64,000 nt of DNA. Source: Kappaphycus alvarezii (taxonomy: Eukaryota > Rhodophyta > Florideophyceae > Gigartinales > Solieriaceae). Numbering within the stretch: the first letter of the stretch is position 1; each line of letters starts with the position of its first letter. The notes beneath the pieces are model-generated. The model was not told the origin of the DNA and did not search any database. It saw only the letters and a list, made by a program, of their open reading frames with translations. Below, piece by piece: positions 1 through 11,130 of the stretch. The stretch is from assembly GCA_002205965.3 (NCBI GenBank), contig NADL03000776.1:1-64000 (forward strand), in the 5' to 3' direction. The translations under genes were made by a program, and so were the position numbers.

Positions 1-103
1 ATTCAGTTTCGCCGATATGCGTGATATATTGATATCTTTCCGGATGCCGATGAATCTTATCCTGAGGATGAATTTGTGGCGAGGACTATGCCAGTAGTGA
101 TAA

Positions 104-628
104 CGAAGGGTCGCGGAAGATGTTGATGAGTTTCAGTTGTATAGAGGGGGGTTAGAAACGGAAGACGATGATGAAAATGGCAGTTCGAAGCAACTCGACG
201 TAGAGGAAAATGACATGGAGAGCGAAGTTGAGGTCTTGGGTGAGGATATGGACGTTGAGGATGAATCAGCGGAACTGCTTGCGGCTCTCAAAGCGATGCA
301 TCTTGCAGATCTGGAGGAAAGCGATGACGATTCTGAGCTTGACTTCATAGGAAGACGAAGTTTAAGAAGACACGACGACGAAATGGTGCAAAGTGTCGTT
401 ATTGACGACATAGAAAATAATGGAGTTGATATTGATGATGAAGATGAGAGCGATGTTCTGGAGAGTGTGGATGACGAAATTGATGTCGAGGAAGAAGACG
501 ATGACTTTCAAATATTTCTAGAGGATGGGGAAGACGATGAGGACGATGAGGACGACAGTCACAGCGATGATGAACCTGATGAGGATCCTTTTTCAGATGG
601 CGTCAATGACGATTCCTGGCGTCAATGA
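104..628 (+). pseudogene. Acidic Asp/Glu-rich open frame, no ATG start, frameshifted 3' end
   Basis: The frame opens just after a TAA at 101-103 and has no ATG near its beginning, so it is a 3' exon or a 5'-truncated piece. The product is dominated by Asp and Glu, including runs such as EEDDD and EDDEDDEDD. Short acidic stretches also occur in the other two frames upstream (about 40-130), which suggests an older frame break there. At the 3' end a 19-bp direct duplication (598-616 and 617-635) shifts the frame and gives an early TGA at 626-628. With one copy the frame would run about 15 codons further to the TGA at 681-683. I do not recognise the family. A purine-rich tract (about 694-706) follows, as is often seen before the 3' LTR of a retroelement, so an element-borne gene is possible. 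Confidence 0.4.
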
Positions 629-635
629 CGATTCC
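598..635. repeat. 19-bp perfect tandem duplication
   Basis: Two identical adjacent 19-bp copies (598-616 and 617-635). The length is not a multiple of three, so the duplication shifts the acidic reading frame. Confidence 0.95.
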
Positions 636-1405
636 AGCACAGAACAACTTCTAGGTAATGACATAATGGACGAGCTGTTATGAACGAAAGGAGATTAAGA
701 GGGGGAGTTATCCTTACTCAAAGAGGATCCGGCGATGGGTGTGGATGAGTGAACCACACGTGTCCTTCACTCACGGGATAGCTATCGGAGGTATGGCAGG
801 TGTTCCGGGTTTTCATACCTTGAGAGTTACTTTACAATCTGGATAAAAAATTGCTCCGCTCTGGAAAGGAAGGACTGGGTCGCCATCGTTGCTTATAAGG
901 CAGCTTCCCAAGTGATTCTCTACATGTCTCTCCTTGCCCACCAGCATGCCTGGATCTCCGTAAAAGATGATGCTTCCCCTCAGCGCATTTCGAAAAGGCT
1001 GCACTGACCGGAACCATGTTTGACATGATGCTGATAAAGTGTAACAAAGGCCTGATTCCGTTTCCGTCAGACGCTCCACAAGCAGAATCACCTACTCGAG
1101 CTGCCGAAAATTTGCTTTCTTACCAAATTACATGCCCCGCAGCATGCCTGAAAGCGGTTTCAGGATGTGTGGAGCAATATCTGTCACTACCAACGGGATG
1201 CCCAACTCTTTAAGCCTGCTTCCTCAGCGCTCAGAGCTTGCACCCTCGACGTTCGTAATGGTTGTGCTGTCTTTCCAGAGTCTTGTTGTCAACTTTTGCA
1301 TTTGTTTCACCTCGCCATGCATGAGTTAACAGCACATAATCTGCAACAGAATAAGAGCCATTGGGGTCGCCTGGAAATCCCTTTCTCTATTTGATCAAAG
1401 AATGA

Positions 1406-2171
1406 TCAAGTCGTGGCAACCAGAAAAGTCAACACCAGAAACGTTATCGACAAACCCACAATAGTACAGAACTGCTTCGGACCCGTCTCCTCGATAAACT
1501 TGTCCAACTTCTGACGAACGTTGGCCATCCTAGTCTGCGCATGATCCATCTCATCGCCTAGGTCATCCAACAACTGCCCCTGCTCCGCCAACTCCTGATG
1601 CATGTCATGCCCCATGAGCCCAATACGCTCCACCGCCGAAGCAAGGTGGTCCAAATCCTCATCTTGCTGCTGCATGATAAACTCCTGCTGCTGCATCTGA
1701 TCGTTGATAAAGGCATCATTGGCCTCCCTCGCCTCCCTCCTCCTGTCATCTATCGCACTCCCATCGCCCACACTATCAAACAGCTCATTGCGATTCCCGG
1801 CCCGCGTAATCCTCACATCGCCATCATTACCCTTCGTAGCCGCGGAATTCAGTGCGGCTTGAATAGATTGTATGTTGCTGTTCATGTTGGAAAGAAAACG
1901 TTCGCGCGCGTCAATTTGGCCAGGCTGTAGGTTAAATTTGGCAGGATCTTGCTTGGCGTTACGCATGGCCTCAGTGAGGTCTTGAATGTCCCACTGTATA
2001 GTGTGGAGTTTGTTTTCGAGTTGTTGGTGGGCGGTGGTGTTGGAGTGGGTGGAGTGCGATGTGGTTTGGATGCGCCATTGTTCAAAGTCGACGAGTATGG
2101 ATTGCCAGTTGGATTCCACCTCCCTTCTGGACGGCAATGAAGGGATCCTCTGCCGTCGCGGGACGCATCAT
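1406..2171 (-). CDS. Qc-SNARE of the syntaxin-6/SYP61/Tlg1 type (one apparent frameshift near the N-terminus)
   Basis: Tail-anchored membrane-fusion protein expected on trans-Golgi or endosomal membranes. Visible parts: an N-terminal helical domain with the signature 'IQWDIQDLTEAM' followed by 'PAKFNL', as in syntaxin-6; a Q-rich linker; a SNARE heptad region ending 'GQLLDDLGDEMDHAQTRM' with a Gln in the expected central-layer position; and a C-terminal hydrophobic anchor of about 17 residues. The long frame begins without an ATG at 2137. Family comparison puts the start at the ATG pair at 2169-2171 / 2166-2168, which gives MMRPATAEDPFIAVQK in another frame; 'DPF' is typical of the family start. 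The two frames join at a GGG run (2122-2124 on the plus strand CCC) if one base is surplus. Either the sequence has a homopolymer error or the gene is freshly broken. No intron is needed. The family call is firm; the exact start is inferred. Confidence 0.85.
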
Positions 2172-2620
2172 TTCACTCGTCTCTGAACTGTGTGTACGGT
2201 GTGTGCTATTGATGGTGTGCTATTGATGATTTGCTATGGATGACGGGATGTTGTGAGAGAGTTACAGTTGAAGGCCGTGCGGAAGGATGCAGGGCGGGAG
2301 GAAAGGTGCTTTGACGGAAGTTGGAAGAGTAGGAAGCGAGTTCGAAGAAAAATTTGCAATTTGTCAATCAATACCTACATATAAAACTCAAATTTAAGAT
2401 ATTCGAACCTTACCCATGGAGCCCCTTTTTCTGCAATGTTCTCTGGGCATTCCCCGGAAAATTCCCGAGTTGGAACACGAGCTGTCCAGGCGGATGGTCC
2501 TCCCTTCCCTGGACACTTTTTGTGGTACATGCGACTTTGGTTTCCTGTTTCAGACCTTTTGACTCGCTAGGAGCTGCATGGTCTGATAACGTCCGTTTGC
2601 ATGAACTTTTTATCGACCGA

Positions 2621-2770
2621 GCTGCGAAGAAATGTCATGTCTCTCCCACCATCTTTCGCACGCGTAAAAATCAACGCTTGAGTTGCATCATATGGTCGTC
2701 GGCAGCGATGGCCATCATTTCGCGCCCTTCACTGCAGTTGACCGATGTGCATCATCCGACTAGATCTTAA
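2621..2770 (+). repeat. Fragment of an unidentified dispersed coding repeat
   Basis: The translation contains 'FRTRKNQRL' followed by 'IIWSSAAMAII'. It resembles the minus-strand translation at 8079-8240 ('IRTRIYQRM...TIWSSLANAIV') in order and spacing. Two diverged copies of the same protein tail imply a dispersed mobile sequence. I do not recognise the family. Confidence 0.35.
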
Positions 2771-2974
2771 TTTTAATTGTCGATCAGTCAGTGTAAAATA
2801 TTGTTGTTCATGAATGTCGCAGTTGCTATTTCCGATTTCTTCAAAATCGTGGTGTTGTGTAGCACTGACGATCACAAGCAAGTTTTGTCCCGAAGACTGA
2901 CCTCACATCGCTCTAGCTAGACCCTACCTCAAGACGAGTGGCGCAAGTATCACTTTGTAGCTTGCCAAGATTTC

Positions 2975-3090
2975 GTTGGGGGAATTTTCCTCCGCCCTCT
3001 TTGCTGGAGTGGGCATCGGTTAAGCCCTTGCCGGGTTGTGTCTGTTTGGCAGGCCCACTGAAATATTTAAATAGAGGTCTCAGTTTGTCT
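2975..3090. repeat. Dispersed non-coding repeat, copy 1
   Basis: A stretch of about 110 bp that reappears diverged at 18485-18602 in the same orientation. Shared landmarks are 'CTTTGCTGGAGT', 'GGTTAAGCC' and 'AGTTCTCAGTT'-like sequence near the end. It probably belongs to a mobile element, but no coding part or target duplication is visible. Confidence 0.6.
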
Positions 3091-3306
3091 CTCACATTAT
3101 AAGCCTGGTTCAAGCATCGCCGCGAGACCTCGCAACATTGGTCTAAGTGTCACTCCACTCCAGTCCAATAGCCATGCAATTCATATGACACGAAACAGTT
3201 TTTACTACGTTTATCTTGCGGAAGCTTGGAAAAAGATGGTGCTGATTTCGGCAGATGCGCTCGAGGTGAATCTCCTAAGTCAGTTTGCTAAAAAAAAAAG
3301 TCCTTA

Positions 3307-6300
3307 TCAATATCCTACCCCATGCTCGGCACTATTCTCCACAGGCACTTGCTTTGACGAATCGCTGAGCTTTCTTGCCTTCAGCACGAACGGATGTCGA
3401 AGCAATTCAGTTGCGGAGGGTCTTTCTTGCGGATCCCAAATCCAGCACGCCTTTAAAAAGTCTTGAGCTTCAGGACTCAAGTTGGACGGGATCGGCGGTC
3501 GTCGGTCCTCTACCATTCGAAACAGCACCTGCATGGCACTCAACTCGTGATACGGTCGACGTCCAGTGGCAAGTTCCAATGCCGTGCACCCTAAAGCTCC
3601 AAATGTCCACGCTCGTCGTATAAGGCCGATACTCAACCATCTCGGGGGCAATGTACCACGGTGTACCCACCATGTGTTGTTGCCCGGGATTGATCGTCTG
3701 CACATTTTCAGAGCGGCTCACACCAAAATCACATATCTTCACCGCTGCGCTACTATCTACAAGAATGTTGGCCGGCTTGAGGTCCCGATGTGTGACTCCG
3801 TTCATGTGCAGATACTCTAATCCATTGAGCACTTGCCTCGCGATTTCCGCCACTAGAGTCTCAGGAAAAGCAGAATATTGGGACAGATGTTCTCCAAGAC
3901 TGAGCCCATCCACATACTCTACAACAAGATTGAGTGAGCCGTTGTCCCCAACAAAGCTCCCTTTGAATTCCACGACATTGGGATGATGCAGGCCCTTCCA
4001 GATATTTTGCTCCTTCACTGCCTTCTTGTCAACCAGCGCCCCGTGGTTGTGAAAGCGCTTGATGGCAACAATTTCCCCACTCCTGATGTCCTTGGCCATA
4101 AATACAGATCCGTAGCCCCCCTTTCCTAAAACTTGTCCGATTTCAAAGTAGTCTTGCACCATGTTTCCATCTGCCTCCCGCTCGAGCATTTTGGCTCTCA
4201 TTTCTGCCTCGCTCGCCACAGCTTCTTCGTTGCCCCGTGGGAGCGCCTCATAATCGTCATCGTCGGCCGTCATCCGGCCCTCAGCCAGCTGTTGCATCCC
4301 AGACGCTTGAGGTTTATGTTTGACATTCCTTGTCACAGAAACGACACGCCCAGTGGACTTGAACTTGTTAGCATCGAGAGGGCCTCTACGTATCAGATGT
4401 TCACCATGCGGAATTCGTTGTCCGCCTGGTTTCATGTTGTCCGCGATTCGTCCTCTTGCTTGAGCTCGATGGGCATCCATGTAAACCTTGCCCGTCTGAG
4501 CACCCGACGTTGGAAAGTGCTCGGCCTGCGGCCTGCGAATCTGGCGAAAGTCTCCTGCTGCGTGGTTTACAACACCAGAATTGATAAGTCGAATGGAGGC
4601 CCTTGACAGTCGCTCCAAGCTTTCAGGCATTGCAGCGGAGGCATCACGATCGAGTGCTTCTGTATCCTCCAGGATTGCTTGTCGAAGATCATACAATCTC
4701 TTCACAGGGAGACCAGCGGAACCTGCTTGCTTGACTTGAATGCCAACCGAATAGAGCACTTTGGCCCTTCTTGTCGCGCTTCCATGGGCAAGCACCTGAA
4801 GTGCACGAAACGCCGTTTTGATCAGCTTCTCCTGAGCGTCTTGTGCGGTATACACGCGCAGAAGAACTGTTGCCGCATCTTTCTGGCTCAGCGCATCCGC
4901 GGCAGCACGGCCATCCACACAGACGTTTGCCAAGGCACGGACAATGTCAAACGCTGGGACAACATCCTTCAAACTCCGGCATAAGTTCAGGCGGTCAATC
5001 AAGGCAATTAAACCTCCCGCTTCGCGCACTGCCGTGCGAGCCTTTTGCGTAACCGCCACGTTGCCAATCAATCGAGATGCCTCCGCAACCACCTCGAGAT
5101 CACGGGCTTGCCTCAAGGCACGAAATGCGGTAAGGAGGCCATCTGCACTGACAATCGCTTTGTGCCAACGGACCTCCCGCGCAAATTCGGCCAACACATT
5201 AACCACATGGAACAAGGCCTCCTCATCCTCAGTCCTTGTCCCTAAGGTCGTCAAAGAGGCCAGCCCCCCATGTTTGATTACATAGCTCTGAAACCGGGAC
5301 CCATGCTGCGAAAAATTAGAAATGGCCGCGGCTGCCTCCACCACGACGCCTGTCTCCTCAACACGAACAGCTCTGCCGTCAATAATTGCCAAGAGCGGCT
5401 CAACAGAGCCATACTTTGCAGCTTGCACAGCGGTAGCTTCCTTACCGACCAATAAATTTCGCAAGCCACGACACGCACCACTCAAGGTACCACGATCCAA
5501 ACCCTTGGCCATGCCGATCAAAGTACACAGTACCGGGACCGTTCCCGCAGCAACCAACGGCTCCTCACACAAATCCAAAACGGCCAGCTCGGCCAAGGCG
5601 TAGGCGGCATCCCGTCTCATCTCTACTGTGGCATCCTCGTGTCTCAACAGGGCGACAATGGAGGTGGCAACCCCCTCCCTTATCATCTTCATCTTCGTGG
5701 CATCATCTCGTAAAGCGGCAGCGCCAATCCTGCGAATGGCGATATCGGCACGACTGATATCATTCGATCTGAGAATGTCTGCCAAGTCGATATGCGGCCA
5801 GGTTGGGACTGGCACAGGGGCACCATTGGAGCCCTTTCTCTGATGCCCTGCCACAGCTTCCCCCCTGGCAACAGTGACCTTCCTCGAGTCTTGAACGGCC
5901 TTGTCAGATCCCTTTGATACTCTCTTCTTCACTGGTGTGACTGGGGCAGCGTTTGCAGCTGCACTGTGCCCTGCAGTGGGTACTGCTACTGGGGTTGCAA
6001 CCTTGACAGACCTTCTCCTATCCGATGTGACGGACTTTGCCAATACAGCAGCTTCATGACGATTCCTCTTCCTCAAGCCTTTCCTCTTCTTTCCCTCCGA
6101 CGACCCTGAAACCGCACCACCTGATGCAACGGCAACGGCCGGTTTCCTTCCCCTCCTCCGATGTCCCTCTGTTTCATCCTTTGGTTGAGTATTTGTTGTA
6201 TGACCATTTTCCTTTTCTGGAAGCTTGGGACGAGTGGCCCCAGGACGATGCTGGGTTTGTTGACGACGTGCAGTGGAGGCGGAAGGCAGGTTGCGGTCAC

Positions 6301-6448
6301 GGAGGATAGGGCTGGGGTCGACTGGCTTGCGAGAGGAAATTGAAGCGGCGGCAGAGGGATGCGAGGTGACGATGTTTGAGGCGGCAGCAGCGGCAGTAGG
6401 TAGGTCAGGGGGCCGACGTTTGTCCTTGCGACGGAGAAAGTCGAGCAT
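3307..6448 (-). CDS. ARM-repeat protein with C-terminal Ser/Thr protein kinase domain (one apparent frameshift)
   Basis: Putative signalling kinase of about 1046 residues. The start chosen is the ATG at 6446-6448 (MLDFLRRKDKRR); the open frame extends further upstream, but with low-complexity sequence. Order: basic, Ser/Ala/Pro-rich region (1-215); armadillo/HEAT-like helical repeats (about 219-560, e.g. 'AAYALAELAVLD', 'GACRGLRNLLVG'); linker; kinase (about 764-1035). Kinase motifs seen: glycine loop GKGGYGSV, Lys in 'VAIKRF', catalytic loop HRDLKPAN, DFG, APE, and the F-helix 'VDIWS'. The last 95 codons are in a different frame. 'SVDIWS' ends at an AAA run (3593-3595, TTT on the coding strand) and 'LGCTALELATGRRPYHEL' continues one base over, so one base appears surplus. 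The kinase resembles the STE20/Cdc15/MAP3K-epsilon group. Plant and fungal relatives place the kinase first and the ARM repeats second, whereas here the order is reversed. Subfamily and substrate are unknown. Confidence 0.88.
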
Positions 6449-6779
6449 GTTTGATGATGATGATGGAGAGGCAGGTTTTTTCGGAGAGGGGTTGGAAAGG
6501 TAACAGATGTAGGGGGAGGGGAGGCTTTGGGGTTGGGGACGGTGGTTTGGTTTGAGTGAAAAAGGAAAGGTGGCTGGCTGTAGGAGCGTGAGTGCGAAGA
6601 AATGGAAAATGTAACGGTTGGATCGCGAGCAAATCACAGGGCCGCTCTGTGGTGCTTTGAGCTGTTCATTATAGGTGTTGTTATATCGATCATTTTCCCA
6701 CCTTTTTTTTATTTTTGAAAGTTGAAAAGTGCCGCCAACGGCTATCTCTAACAATTTGTAAGCTGTACAGTTTCTGGGT

Positions 6780-7380
6780 AATAGTTATTTTTTGAAAAAA
6801 AAACGGGACTCTAGTCATCCTGTGCAAATTGACCAATGACCAGTGAAGCACTGTGTTGACCGTCCAATTCTAACGTATAGTACAGTTTAGGAGACCATTC
6901 AACATCATTTCTTACTGTACAGTACCGTCGTACAGTAAAGTCGTTACAGTAATGCAATAAGGTACACTATTTGATCCCAGATATTGTACAAACCACTGCG
7001 GGGCCTGCCGCGTAGTACAGTACTGTACAGTATTTGGGATCAAATATGGTGCTCGTACAGTACGATACAACACAGCATTATTACTGATTAACTAGACTTT
7101 TCCCGAAAGTATTGTAGCGGTAAAAAGTCATTAGGATTGCTGACGGTAGACGTGGAGGGCGGGGGCGGGGGATTGTCTGCGTGGATCGTGGTAGACGGAG
7201 GGTGACGTCAACAATCACCAACCTGCGTGAGAGCATTGATGCTACCTTCCTCTAGCTAGTACAGTAGGTGGGGAGAATTCGGGATGCGTTTCTGATTACA
7301 GATATAGGGCGGCTTTCCCGACACGAGGGGGGCACTGCTGTCTATCGGACGTTCAGAAAAGGACGCAGAGTCAGGCGGGG
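6780..7380. other. Intergenic DNA rich in GTACAGTA/TACTGTAC motifs
   Basis: No gene is visible upstream of the ARM-kinase. The stretch contains many copies of GTACAGTA or its complement (about 6880-7075 and near 7260). A 21-bp inverted repeat lies inside it (separate entry). It could hold the kinase promoter; no clear TATA or terminator is assigned. Confidence 0.5.
6969..7045. repeat. Short inverted repeat (hairpin or MITE-like)
   Basis: Arms 6969-6989 and 7025-7045 are complementary over 21 bp with two mismatches and share the core ATTTGATCCC/GGGATCAAAT. The loop includes a GC-rich stretch. Arm spacing of 35 bp would allow a hairpin; it could also be the ends of a tiny non-autonomous element. 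Confidence 0.7.
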
Positions 7381-7385
7381 CTACC

Positions 7386-7660
7386 TCATAAGGTTGGTGT
7401 AAGACCAACCGCAAGGCAGGCTGCGTTGGACGAAACCGTCGCTGCAGCGTGCCTTTGCGTGAAGACGGATGGTCTCCATGGCTCGCAAGGCGACGTGCCT
7501 GGCCACAGCACCGCGAATACGTCGGCGTGCCACCCTCCAGGAGTGGATATTGGCACTGGGATCAGTCGGGATCTGCCATGCGTGGTGACAAACTCTAGAT
7601 ACCTTCTGAACCTTGACGCTGTAGCGGCCTCAACGCTGTAGCAGCGTTCAGAGATGTCAA
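7386..7660 (-). pseudogene. Non-LTR retrotransposon reverse-transcriptase C-terminal fragment (copy 1)
   Basis: The translation carries the block 'RFRRYLEFV' followed by 'PVPISTPGGWHAD' and ends near 'AAATVSSNAACLAVGL'. The same order recurs at six further places in the window. The 'F/L-xP-xxxSTLGGW' pattern after a Lys/Arg-Tyr helix resembles the tail of LINE-type ORF2 proteins. Only the tail is present: no reverse-transcriptase catalytic motif is seen. Family assignment is from pattern memory and is moderate. Confidence 0.55.
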
Positions 7661-8048
7661 GGGGTTGAAACATCGGGCCTGAGTGGTTAGCTAGGGGGGC
7701 CACGCGTTTCTCTGAATGTCGCTCTTGATAGCAACATGTACTGCGAGAATCAGAGATTAGAAACGCTGGACTGCAGTATGTTCACTCACTTTACGTTACC
7801 CCTTTCGTGGCCCGTGAAACATTCAGTTGGACTGGAACCACCAGTGTTGGTAGTTACGGTAACCTGAGAGATTCCGTTTGCTCTTATCAGATGTATCTGC
7901 TTGTTACTTGGTCCAGATCTTCGGCCACGTGGATTTAGTCGCTAGAGCCCACTGCCCTATTGTAAGTATAGACCCGTTTCTTATTCCTTCATCTCTGATG
8001 TACGTGTTAACTTTTTGGCATTAGTATGGGGGGCCCAGAGAAGGAACC

Positions 8049-8080
8049 AACTATTTTGCTAGCTAACTATTTTGCTAGCT
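8049..8080. repeat. 16-bp perfect tandem duplication
   Basis: AACTATTTTGCTAGCT occurs twice head to tail (8049-8064, 8065-8080), next to the end of the unidentified coding repeat. Confidence 0.9.
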
Positions 8081-8335
8081 AAGTGCTGACCGGGTCGTCC
8101 TCGTCGGCCGCAGGCACTGCTTTGCCCGACACGATAGCGTTCGCCAACGACGACCATATCGTGTAACGCATGCGCTGGTAGATTCGAGTGCGGATAACTC
8201 CAACTGATCTGTTGAAATTCTCGCCGATGCGTGAATGAGGGAAGATTTTGGGTATGTAACTGAAGGGGGATTTGGAGCGGCTATTTCCCGGGACAGTGGC
8301 GGGCGGGTCTAAGTAATGGAGGCGGAGTGAAGCAG
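8079..8335 (-). pseudogene. Unidentified dispersed protein tail (second copy of the 2.6-2.8 kb sequence)
   Basis: The minus-strand translation includes 'SRIGENFNRSVGVIRTRIYQ', then 'RMRYTIWSSLANAIVSG', and ends at a TAG (8079-8081) after an acidic 'ADEDDPVST'. It parallels the plus-strand sequence at 2621-2770. It lies directly 3' of a LINE-tail fragment in the same frame, but that junction is probably accidental. The family is unknown. Confidence 0.4.
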
Positions 8336-8339
8336 ACGG

Positions 8340-8687
8340 CCTTACAGGGCTGGCCTTAGGCCAGTACGGCATGCTGCGTTTGATAAAACCGTCGCCGCAG
8401 AATGTCCTTGCATGAGGACAGATTGCACCGGTCCGAAGGTCTCCGTCGCTCTCACACCAAGTATCTGGCCAACTCTGTAAGGATCTGAAATGCGTGGGGG
8501 GCCACCCTCCAAGAGTGGACATTGGCACTGGGGCGAGGCGACATCTGACATTCTTGGTGATGAACTCTTGATACCTTCTGAACTTGGATGCTTTCCTGAC
8601 GGTCAAGGATGTCAACGGGTTGATGCACCGGATCCGTGCGTTTGAGGGGGCCAGCGGGTGACTTCGAAGAAATCTGTTCCTCAACAT
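8340..8687 (-). pseudogene. Non-LTR retrotransposon reverse-transcriptase C-terminal fragment (copy 2)
   Basis: Contains 'INPLTSLTVRKASKFRRYQEFI' in part (8575-8640 region), then 'RLAPVPMSTLGGWPP'. The tail resembling 'SAATVLSNAACRTGLRPAL' is one frame over (8342-8430), so there is a frameshift within the fragment. Same orientation as the copies at 7.4 and 9.1 kb, so this may be one nested or repeatedly targeted site. Confidence 0.6.
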
Positions 8688-9063
8688 CTCCCCATAACTA
8701 TGATATCCGACCTGGCGCGATGTTGACCGTTGGGGCGTGAATGTGCAACGCCACAGAGTCCTTCAACAAATTAGGCTTGAATCGGGTGACTAAACTCTGC
8801 GTGTTACGGGGAACGACAAATTACGGACGCGGCACACGTTGACCAGACTGAGTCGCCATTCCCTGAGGTAGGCAGTCTTCACTCCTGTCAAGTATCGGGT
8901 GAACTCCGGGGGTTAAGTGGGGTTTACTTGAATGGGTTGGTATACTTAATTTTCCTGATAAGAGAAATCGCAGACGAGGACTACCGTAAGCAGGGTAACT
9001 ACTTGCTGTACATACCCTGAGAACGGAGGTTCTCTGGAATGTAAACAATTTCAAGCTGGGGCC

Positions 9064-9351
9064 TTAAGTGTCACTCAAAACTCCCTCAAACAAACAACTG
9101 GCGTTATTCTGGACAATTCTCGCCGCGTGACGAGCGGACAATGTTTGCTCCGCATCAGCAATCGGAACGGCTGCCCGTGCGGCAATGCCAGTCGCAACCC
9201 GGTTGGCGAAGCCGTGAGCGATGGGTTGCCAGCCCCCCAACGTGGAGAGTGGAAGGGCAATGATGCGATGCCCAGGACCCTTGGAACGTATTAACTCGGC
9301 AAAGCGAGTGTCCTTGCCAAGGCGAGCATGGTTAAGGGCTTGAGAGGGCAT
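9064..9351 (-). pseudogene. Non-LTR retrotransposon reverse-transcriptase C-terminal fragment (copy 3)
   Basis: A 95-codon frame with 'RIIALPLSTLGGWQPIAHG' and an end 'RHAARIVQNNASCLFEGVL' that matches the tails of copies 1 and 2 in spacing. It is a 5'-truncated remnant; the upstream ATG is probably fortuitous. Confidence 0.55.
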
Positions 9352-9554
9352 CGCGCCAGGGAGGGGAGGCGGGCGGGGTCAAGGGATGGATGACGGTTAC
9401 GTCATAATAGTCCGTGCCCCCGTTCTCTTTAAGCGCCTTGATGTCCGGGCGAACTGCAGGGGGTTCATTTACTGTAACAGACAAGCTGGATAATACCCAG
9501 TAAACATGTATCAAGTGTCGAGTATCTGCTGCGAAGTTCGGCAGCTGCCGCATA

Positions 9555-10690
9555 TCTCTCTATGAACTTGGATGTTGTCGCAGAAGGTGATCCTAAAGAG
9601 TCAAAAGCTAGCGACAAAAAAATCCACTCTAGCCTTATTCTTACGGTATTGTTGGTGCGACGGTATCAAACGGTAAATTTAAAGATGCAAGTATGCTGCT
9701 GAACGCTCGCATGCAAAACCGGGATTGCAGATCGAGTTCACTTGAGTGCTTATCAAGTACCCTGCATCAGTGCTCCCAAGCTTGTTTCCTATGGGAGTTT
9801 GCGGGCTTTGCCCCGCCAACACACTGCAGTATTGCAGTAATTCCCGCAGTAGAGTAGGTCGAAGCAGAACACAGAAAAGGCCGAAGACTAAAAGAATAAG
9901 AGGCCTGATAGCGAGAAATATGACCAACTCCGTGGTACTATCGATGCCGCGAAAGGTGCGATTGAACTCTCTAGGGTTGAAACGTGTTGCCATCGCATGA
10001 GTATAACTCCTAACTCTGCGAAATGCTTCGGGGGGCTGCGATATTTGCAGTATGAATCAATAGCATATGAAAGCAAGGAAATCCGCTCGCAAAGGAACAG
10101 ACAAATATCGGGAGCTACTTTGCGTCTCACCATCTACTTCGGCAAGGAAAGTGTTGACTTGTTAATCAATCTAGGCGCAATTTCGAAGGCTCGAAAGAAA
10201 ATGCAAAAACAGCCGCGAAGCCAAGAGGGACATGTGAAACTATACGGTAGACGCGACAGACGAGAACTGGAGCAATCAAGGATTGGCAAGGAAGTCTGTG
10301 GAGCACAATTACCACGAAGGATGACCACTGTGCAATCTGCAGCAGATGTACCTGAGGCACGGAAGAGATGACAGAACCTCATTCTGTTTAGACCTGAGCA
10401 AATATACGTTGTTGGCACGCTTCGTGGTCTGAATCTGGCATATTCAAAGGTTACTGAGGACGATAAACCTACATTAAGCAGCCACGATATGACCTTCGAA
10501 TGTTTGGGAAGCCAGGGATTCTTGCCAAGTGTGGGATATTTCGGAGAACCTGGGCAATGCTCCAGGCAAGAGGCATGGATTTTGTCAAGCAAGGAACTGA
10601 ACACATTCTCTCTACGCGCAGAAATTCTCTCTCTTCTTGTTACTCTATATACTTTCCACTTTTAAGCGGCCATATACATTCATGACACCC
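9555..10690. other. Intergenic, no supported gene
   Basis: Mixed-composition DNA. Open frames of up to about 150 codons exist on both strands, but none has a recognisable motif or a plausible start, and they overlap each other. Nothing further is supported. Confidence 0.4.
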
Positions 10691-10699
10691 AAACCTCCC

Positions 10700-11130
10700 T
10701 TCAGATCCTGAGAAACTATGTTGGCCTCTGATAGGGATAAATATTCCGAGGATGGCATTATCAGAGCCAGTTTTCCCAAGGAGGCGTTGCAAGCGACAAG
10801 AGTGCCACTGAAGTACGGTTGTGGGGACGAAAAGAGATGAAAAAGGAAGGAGGATCGAGAGGGTACAAGGTAGTGTAGAGGGAGTAGGGTCTACCACATA
10901 TGCTCAGGGGCTAGCGTTGAAGAATTGTTTGTTATGGCAGAAGTTGATTTTCAGCTTCCAGACTACTTGGATCCGCGCTTGAATTTGTCTCCCAACTTGT
11001 TTGACCTCTCCAAGAGGAACCCTTTTACTTCGCTTATATAGACTTCTGGGCTAACCATAAAGTCTCAAACAAAGATACTAAGTACCAAAAAAATTCACTC
11101 AATGGAATTGAATGGACGAGAATGACTTTT
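10700..11130. repeat. Diverged dispersed repeat, copy 1 (possible LTR)
   Basis: About 430 bp that aligns by eye with 17620-18060 in the same orientation. Landmarks: 'AGAAGTTGAT', 'CTTGAA.TTGTCTCC', 'ATATAGACT', 'TGGACGAGAA'. The roughly 7-kb spacing would suit the two LTRs of one old retroelement, but nothing between them codes for a recognisable retroelement protein, so two independent solo copies are equally possible. Confidence 0.55.

Noticed and set aside
133-411. Ser-rich minus-strand frame
   Set aside because: Shadow of the acidic plus-strand frame; Asp/Glu codons read backwards give Ser/Leu.
813-1091. Minus-strand 92-codon frame with 'SIIFYGDPGMLVG'
   Set aside because: Considered as a LINE or enzyme fragment, but no motif order could be confirmed.
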